A stretch of DNA of 10,224 nucleotides, taken from an uncultured Rikenellaceae bacterium (GTDB lineage Bacteria > Bacteroidota > Bacteroidia > Bacteroidales > Rikenellaceae). The translations under genes were made by a program, and so were the position numbers. The number at the start of each line of letters is the position of its first letter. The stretch's first letter is position 1. Positions 6,527 to 10,224 of the stretch are shown here, piece by piece. The notes beneath the pieces were generated by a model. That model made no database searches and was not told the origin of the DNA. It worked only from the letters and a program-made list of their open reading frames with translations. The stretch spans positions 1 through 10,224 of the forward strand of contig CAMTOL010000066.1 of the NCBI GenBank assembly GCA_947074135.1, read 5' to 3'.

Positions 6527-7260
6527 TGAAAGAGTATATGAAATATGCCCTTGTAACTGGGGGTAGTCGTGGTATTGGTCGTCAGTGCTGCTTGAAATTG
6601 GCTAGTATGGGATGCAATATTTTGATAAACTATGTGTCAAACAGCGAGGCTGCACAGAAAGTTAAGAGTGAGGTCGAGGGGCTGGGTGTGAAGTGCGAAC
6701 TATTGCAGTTTGATGTGGCTGATGCAGAGCAGGTCAGAACAGTGCTAGGAGCTTGGATTGAAGCAAATAAAGAGTCTTTGATTGAGGTGTTGGTTAATAA
6801 TGCAGGCATCAGAAAGGACAATCTTATGTTCTGGATGAGCGATGAGGAGTGGCACTCGGTTGTCGATACTTCGCTCGATGGGGCTTTCTATGTTACTGGA
6901 ATGGTTGTCAAAGAGATGATGGCTGCCAAAAGAGGTAGAGTTATCAATATGGTGTCGCTGTCGGGTATTAAAGGCATTGCAGGGCAGGTAAACTACTCGG
7001 CAGCAAAGGCTGGAGTAATTGGTTTTACAAAAGCTCTAGCGCAGGAGTGTGCCAAGAAAAAGGTTACTGTCAATGCAGTAGCTCCAGGTTTTATCGAGAC
7101 CGATATGACAGAAGGGCTGGATCAAGATATGCTGAAGCGAACAGTTCCGATGGGACGTTTTGGACGAGCAGAAGAGGTGGCTGATTTGGTGGGGTTTTTG
7201 GCTTCGGAATCGGCTAGTTACATTACTGGCGAGGTGATTTCGATTAACGGTGGGTTGTAG
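6526..7260 (+). CDS. FabG-like 3-oxoacyl-ACP reductase (SDR family)
   Basis: The product is 244 aa, typical for classical short-chain dehydrogenases. The NADP(H)-binding motif TGGSRGIG is at 11-18, NNAG at 91-94, catalytic Ser 144, Tyr 157 and Lys 161 (NYSAAK), and APGFIETDMT at 186-195, the same as in FabG. The Asn of the Asn-Ser-Tyr-Lys tetrad, expected in DTN-L, is replaced by Ser 116 (DTSLDG). It would reduce the 3-oxoacyl thioester made by the neighbouring ketosynthase. The start at 6526 overlaps the lyase TAA; a second ATG at 6538 would give the commoner N-terminus MKYALVTGG, and either could be used. Since essential fabG normally sits with fabD/acpP, this copy is more likely dedicated to the operon. 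Confidence 0.88.
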   Translation: MKEYMKYALVTGGSRGIGRQCCLKLASMGCNILINYVSNSEAAQKVKSEVEGLGVKCELLQFDVADAEQVRTVLGAWIEANKESLIEVLVNNAGIRKDNLMFWMSDEEWHSVVDTSLDGAFYVTGMVVKEMMAAKRGRVINMVSLSGIKGIAGQVNYSAAKAGVIGFTKALAQECAKKKVTVNAVAPGFIETDMTEGLDQDMLKRTVPMGRFGRAEEVADLVGFLASESASYITGEVISINGGL

Positions 7261-7296
7261 TTAATTAATATATAAGTTTAATAATAACACTAGAAT

Positions 7297-7695
7297 ATGA
7301 AAAAGTTAATTTTGCTGCTTATGTTGTTGAGCTGTTTTACCCCGATTCAAGCTCAAAATAGTGATCCGAATGGAGCTCAAGATGATCAATATGCAACTGT
7401 AATTTTGTATCGTACCAGAGGTGTGCAAAGAGAGTATATTAAAATATTAGAGCGTGATATAGAGTGGCTTGCAACAAAAGACTCAAAGGCAGAATATAAA
7501 GTTAAAGCAGGTGAGGTGACAATCTATACAAAGGCTGGACCAGAGGTACCTTGTAAGATTACTGTAGAATTGGTAGCAGGAGAGACCTATTATATTAAAA
7601 ACTATTTTAAGATGGGTTTTGTAGCAGATCGATCTATGGTAAAGGTTGTTTCGAATGATGTAGGCGAGAAAGAGTGTAAAAAAATAAAGAATTAG
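7297..7695 (+). CDS. Small secreted protein, possibly DUF2846-like
   Basis: The product has 132 residues. Positions 1-19 are a clear signal peptide (MKKLILLLMLL, cleavage likely after TPIQA), with no lipobox Cys at the cleavage site, so it is probably a soluble periplasmic protein. The mature part has a beta-rich pattern: ATVILYRTRG, then alternating strands including KVKAGEVTIYTKAG, VELVAGETYYIKNYF and a lysine-rich tail. The opening A-V-I-LYR followed later by a G-E-x-YYI strand resembles the DUF2846 family, but this is recognition by eye only. It lies 36 bp after fabG and 3 bp before the ketosynthase gene, so it is within the operon. Its role is unknown; an accessory function at the envelope for the pigment is a guess. 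Confidence 0.6.
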   Translation: MKKLILLLMLLSCFTPIQAQNSDPNGAQDDQYATVILYRTRGVQREYIKILERDIEWLATKDSKAEYKVKAGEVTIYTKAGPEVPCKITVELVAGETYYIKNYFKMGFVADRSMVKVVSNDVGEKECKKIKN

Positions 7696-7698
7696 TAT

Positions 7699-8916
7699 AT
7701 GAGGCGTGTTGTAATTACTGGTATCGGAATCTATTCGTGTATAGGAAACAATGTCGAAGAGGTTAAACAATCTCTGTTCGAAGGTAAGTCGGGTATTGGA
7801 ATTGACAGTGAGCGAGCCGAAAATGGTTATCGTTCGCCTTTGACTGGTATTTTGGCTCCGACTCAATTGAAAGGAAAGTTGGACAGACGACTTCGAACTG
7901 GACTTGGACAAGAGGGCGAATATGCCTATTTGGCAACTGACGAGGCGTTGACGATGGCTGGAATTGATGCCGATTTTTTGGCTGAGAATGAGGTTGGTAT
8001 CTTCTATGGTAACGACTCGACTGCAAAATCGGTTATCGAGGCTAACGATATGGCTCGTGAACGAAAAGATAACACACTGCTAGGTTCGTCAGCAATTTTC
8101 CGTTCGATGAACTCTACTGTGACGATGAACTTGTCGGTGATTTATAAACTTAGAGGTGTTAATATGACTATTAGTGCAGCTTGTGCTAGTGGTTCGCACT
8201 CTGTGGGACTTGGTTATCTGTTTATCAAAAATGGGTGGCAAGATAGAGTAATCTGCGGTGGAGCTCAGGAGGTTAACCTCTATGGAATGGGAACTTTCGA
8301 TGCTCTTAGCGCATTTTCGGTTCGAACTGACGACCCTACTAAGGCTTCTCGTCCGTTTGATGCGGCTCGTGATGGGCTTGTGCCTAGCGGTGGGGCTGCT
8401 ACTCTGATACTCGAAGAGTATGAATCGGCTGTTGCTCGTGGAGCAAACATTTTGGCTGAGATTGTGGGCTATGGTTTTTCGTCAAATGGCGAACATATCT
8501 CGCAACCTAGCGATAGTGGTTCGTATATAGCGATGACTAAAGCGTTAAAAGATGCAGACGTTGAGGCTCAAACGATAGACTATGTAAACGCTCACGCAAC
8601 TTCGACTCCACTTGGTGATATGTACGAAGCAAAAGCACTTGAACGTCTTTTTGGAGAGCATCAAACGCCGATTAGTTCGACCAAATCGATGACCGGTCAC
8701 GAGTGTTGGATGGCTGGAGCGAGTGAGTTGGTCTATTCGATAGTAATGATGCAGAACTCATTTGTAGCACCAAATATCAATTTTGAAACTCCTGACGAAG
8801 CCTCGGCAAAACTCAATATTGTTCCAAAAACAGTCGAGAAGGAGTTAAATTACGTGCTTTCCAACTCATTTGGATTTGGGGGGACTAACAGCGCAATAAT
8901 AATTAAAAAGATATAA
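7699..8916 (+). CDS. Beta-ketoacyl-ACP synthase (FabB/FabF-like, type II)
   Basis: The 405-residue condensing enzyme extends acyl chains with malonyl-ACP. The catalytic Cys is C162 (SAACASGSHS), with His 299 (NAHATSTPLGD), Lys 329 and His 334 (KSMTGHECWMAGASE), and a C-terminal FGFGGTN loop (391-397). The set and spacing equal E. coli FabB (Cys163, His298, Lys328, His333), so it is an active ketosynthase, not a chain-length factor. It starts 3 bp after the secreted-protein gene and is followed 14 bp later by its ACP. Unlike aryl-polyene clusters with paired KS/CLF genes, only one ketosynthase lies in this window; a partner may be downstream. Primary fatty acid synthesis is a possible alternative, but the lyase makes secondary metabolism more likely. 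Confidence 0.92.
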   Translation: MRRVVITGIGIYSCIGNNVEEVKQSLFEGKSGIGIDSERAENGYRSPLTGILAPTQLKGKLDRRLRTGLGQEGEYAYLATDEALTMAGIDADFLAENEVGIFYGNDSTAKSVIEANDMARERKDNTLLGSSAIFRSMNSTVTMNLSVIYKLRGVNMTISAACASGSHSVGLGYLFIKNGWQDRVICGGAQEVNLYGMGTFDALSAFSVRTDDPTKASRPFDAARDGLVPSGGAATLILEEYESAVARGANILAEIVGYGFSSNGEHISQPSDSGSYIAMTKALKDADVEAQTIDYVNAHATSTPLGDMYEAKALERLFGEHQTPISSTKSMTGHECWMAGASELVYSIVMMQNSFVAPNINFETPDEASAKLNIVPKTVEKELNYVLSNSFGFGGTNSAIIIKKI

Positions 8917-8930
8917 ATTAAATTAAGTCA

Positions 8931-9179
8931 ATGGAAAGAGAGAAAATTATAGAAATTATTAACCATTTTTTGGTCGAAGAACTTGAAATCGAAGCACCAC
9001 TTACCGAAGATGCACTGCTCAAAGATGATCTAGGTATTGATAGTTTGGATTTTGTAGATATTGTTGTAGTTGTGGATAGAGAGTTTGGTTTTAAAATCAA
9101 ACAAGAGGAGATGATGGGAATTGATACACTTGGCAAATTTTACAACTATCTGGACAGCAAAGTAAATAATGCACAATAA
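8931..9179 (+). CDS. Acyl carrier protein
   Basis: This 82-residue acidic protein is of normal carrier-protein size. It has the phosphopantetheine attachment motif DSLDFVD with Ser 38 (LGIDSLDFVDIV), followed by an acidic helix (EFGFKIKQEEMMGIDTLGKF). It would carry the growing chain made by the ketosynthase and reductase. The sequence differs from AcpP-type primary carriers in its more hydrophobic helix II (VDIVVVVD), in keeping with a dedicated role. The last 11 bp overlap the acyltransferase gene, so the two are translationally coupled. Confidence 0.9.
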   Translation: MEREKIIEIINHFLVEELEIEAPLTEDALLKDDLGIDSLDFVDIVVVVDREFGFKIKQEEMMGIDTLGKFYNYLDSKVNNAQ

Positions 9180-10041
9180 ACGTGAGTGGAGAGGTAAATC
9201 GGGAGGAGGAAAATTTGGGCAGAAAGCGTTAATTTTCTTTTTTCGATTTTTTGGGATTTGGTTTGCCTACTTTTGGCTAGCGTTTGTTGTGCCGTTCTAT
9301 ATGCTTTTCGCAAGAAAGGCATATCTTGCAATATATAGATATTTTAGAGTGAGGTGTGGATATGCTCCGTTAAGGGCATTTTGGGCATCGTATAAGAACC
9401 ACTATATTTTTGGACAGACATTTCTAGACAAGTTTACGCTTTATGCCAAACGTAACAAAAAGTACTTTAAATACACAATCGAAGGGTTTGACCTCTATCA
9501 AGAGGCGTTAAAGAAGGATAATGGAATACTCTTCTGTGGATCACATATCGGCAATTATGAGATTCTGGGTTATCTAGTCGATATTGCTGAGCGAAGAGTC
9601 ACTTCGTTGATTTTCGGAGGTGAAGCGGCAGTGATGCAGCAGAATCGTGATGAGGTTTTGGGACAAAATAATATTAATTTGGTGCCTGTTAGCGATGATA
9701 TGTCGCACCTTTTTGCAGTTAACAATGCTGCTCGTGATGGCGAGATTGTTTCGATTTTTTGTGATAGAAGCTTTGGAGGTGGTCGAAGCCAGGAGGTTGA
9801 TTTTATGGGAGCTAAAGCCGATTTTCCGACTGGTACGTTTCATATTGCAAAACGTTATTCGCTTACATCCTTTTCGATTCACGTTGTCAAGGTTGGTATG
9901 AAGAGCTATAAAGTTATCATTGAACCAGTTGTTGGTAGTAGTGTTGAGGAGTTGCTCCTCAGCTATGTGGCTTCGGTCGAAAAGGTGCTTAAACAATACC
10001 CCACACAATGGTTTAACTTTTATGAGTTTTGGAAAAATTAA
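9169..10041 (+). CDS. LpxL/HtrB-like lysophospholipid acyltransferase
   Basis: The 290-residue protein belongs to the LpxL/LpxM-like family of ACP-dependent acyltransferases at the inner membrane. One hydrophobic helix (about 20-47, FFFRFFGIWFAYFWLAFVV) anchors the N-terminus. The catalytic HX4E motif is H126-I-G-N-Y-E131 in GSHIGNYEIL. Further conserved elements are GEAAVMQQNRDE and FCDRSFGGGR, and the end NFYEFW is common in the Bacteroidota type. It would transfer an acyl chain from ACP to an envelope acceptor. In aryl polyene and flexirubin clusters such enzymes are found beside the ACP and KS, so the acyl substrate is probably the aryl polyene. The start overlaps the ACP gene by 11 bp. 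A lipid A acyltransferase role is the alternative. Confidence 0.85.
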   Translation: MHNKREWRGKSGGGKFGQKALIFFFRFFGIWFAYFWLAFVVPFYMLFARKAYLAIYRYFRVRCGYAPLRAFWASYKNHYIFGQTFLDKFTLYAKRNKKYFKYTIEGFDLYQEALKKDNGILFCGSHIGNYEILGYLVDIAERRVTSLIFGGEAAVMQQNRDEVLGQNNINLVPVSDDMSHLFAVNNAARDGEIVSIFCDRSFGGGRSQEVDFMGAKADFPTGTFHIAKRYSLTSFSIHVVKVGMKSYKVIIEPVVGSSVEELLLSYVASVEKVLKQYPTQWFNFYEFWKN

Positions 10042-10224
10042 ATAAAATACTTATCGCTTCGGCAAATAGACTCCAAGAGCCATACACTGTGTATCCTCTT
10101 GGACTCTCCTATTTGCCAACATATATTTATAATCATCTATAAGGTAATATGGTCGCGCTTTTTGACTTTAATCTCAGTTCTTTTGATGGGTTTGAGGCTA
10201 TGCTCCCTGAGGGTGTATTTCGTA
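10029..10224 (+). pseudogene. Start of a probable B12-binding radical SAM protein, interrupted by an in-frame TAA
   Basis: From a TTG at 10029, overlapping the acyltransferase end, the frame reads MEKLNKILIASANRLQEPYT, then VYPLGLSYLPTYIYNHL, and then a TAA at 10140-10142. In the same frame it goes on with GNMVALFDFNLSSFDGFEAM to the window end. This is the familiar N-terminal B12-binding domain pattern of cobalamin radical SAM enzymes (P-x-x-PLGLSYL-x-x-Y, then G-x-x-V-x-x-FDFN), so the two parts belong to one gene. No other usable start precedes it: a TGA lies at 10023-10025 and no ATG is available before the stop. Restart at ATG 10149 would lose the first strand and helix. The radical SAM domain is outside the window. 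The call and the nonsense mutation rest on a short stretch. Confidence 0.55.

Noticed and set aside
7483..7911. Minus-strand open frame of 142 codons
   Set aside because: It straddles the secreted-protein and ketosynthase genes in antisense and resembles no protein; the plus-strand genes have clear motifs.
9574..10008. Minus-strand open frame of 144 codons
   Set aside because: It lies fully antisense within the acyltransferase gene and shows no domain.
2921..10142. Stop-codon reassignment to explain the in-frame TAG and TAA
   Set aside because: Intact genes in the window end with both TAG (rsmG, rpmH, fabG-like) and TAA (lyase, ACP, acyltransferase), so neither is a sense codon here.

Overview
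The window looks like chromosomal DNA from a member of the Bacteroidota, most likely Bacteroidales. The base composition is AT-rich. Two near-perfect Bacteroidetes-type promoters are visible (TTTG, 19 bp, TAnnTTTG, upstream of rpmH and of the lyase operon). Purine-rich Shine-Dalgarno sites are absent before most genes. Several proteins (RsmG, L34, a tyrosine ammonia-lyase close to the flavobacterial enzyme as I remember it) have a Bacteroidota flavour. The species cannot be named from this sequence alone.

Layout. Positions 1-2230 are housekeeping: the 3' part of a membrane glycosyltransferase of the GT87/DUF2029 type, then rsmG (16S rRNA methyltransferase, overlapping the previous gene), then rpmH (ribosomal protein L34, 51 aa, not in the usual ORF size range) behind its own promoter, then an elongator-type tRNA-Met(CAT) followed by a strong hairpin. 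Positions 2340-3384 hold a decayed TPR lipoprotein gene: it has a promoter, a lipobox and several helical repeats, but an in-frame TAG splits it and an insertion sequence removes its 3' end. Positions 3383-4804 are an IS3-family element on the minus strand with recognisable imperfect inverted repeats. Its catalytic ORF carries an in-frame 69-bp insertion with a hairpin core that separates the second and third catalytic residues.

Positions 4856 to the end form one plus-strand operon: tyrosine/histidine-type ammonia-lyase, FabG-like reductase, a small secreted protein, a FabB/FabF-like ketosynthase, an acyl carrier protein, an LpxL-like acyltransferase, and the start of a probable B12-binding radical SAM protein that is broken by an in-frame TAA. 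Spacing is tight, with overlaps at lyase/FabG, ACP/acyltransferase and acyltransferase/radical SAM.

How the operon may work (inference): the lyase would deaminate tyrosine to 4-coumarate, which is loaded on the carrier protein and lengthened by the ketosynthase with reduction by the FabG enzyme. The acyltransferase would then move the finished aryl-polyene chain to a membrane acceptor. This is the gene vocabulary of aryl polyene / flexirubin-type pigment clusters. A chain-length factor, dehydratase, ligase and exporter are not in the window and would have to lie downstream or elsewhere.

The most noteworthy points are the aryl-polyene-type operon sitting directly behind an IS element, the short palindromic insertion inside the transposase, the two premature stops (TAG in the lipoprotein, TAA in the radical SAM gene), and the unusual tRNA T-loop with a hairpin that can pair with the tRNA 3' end.
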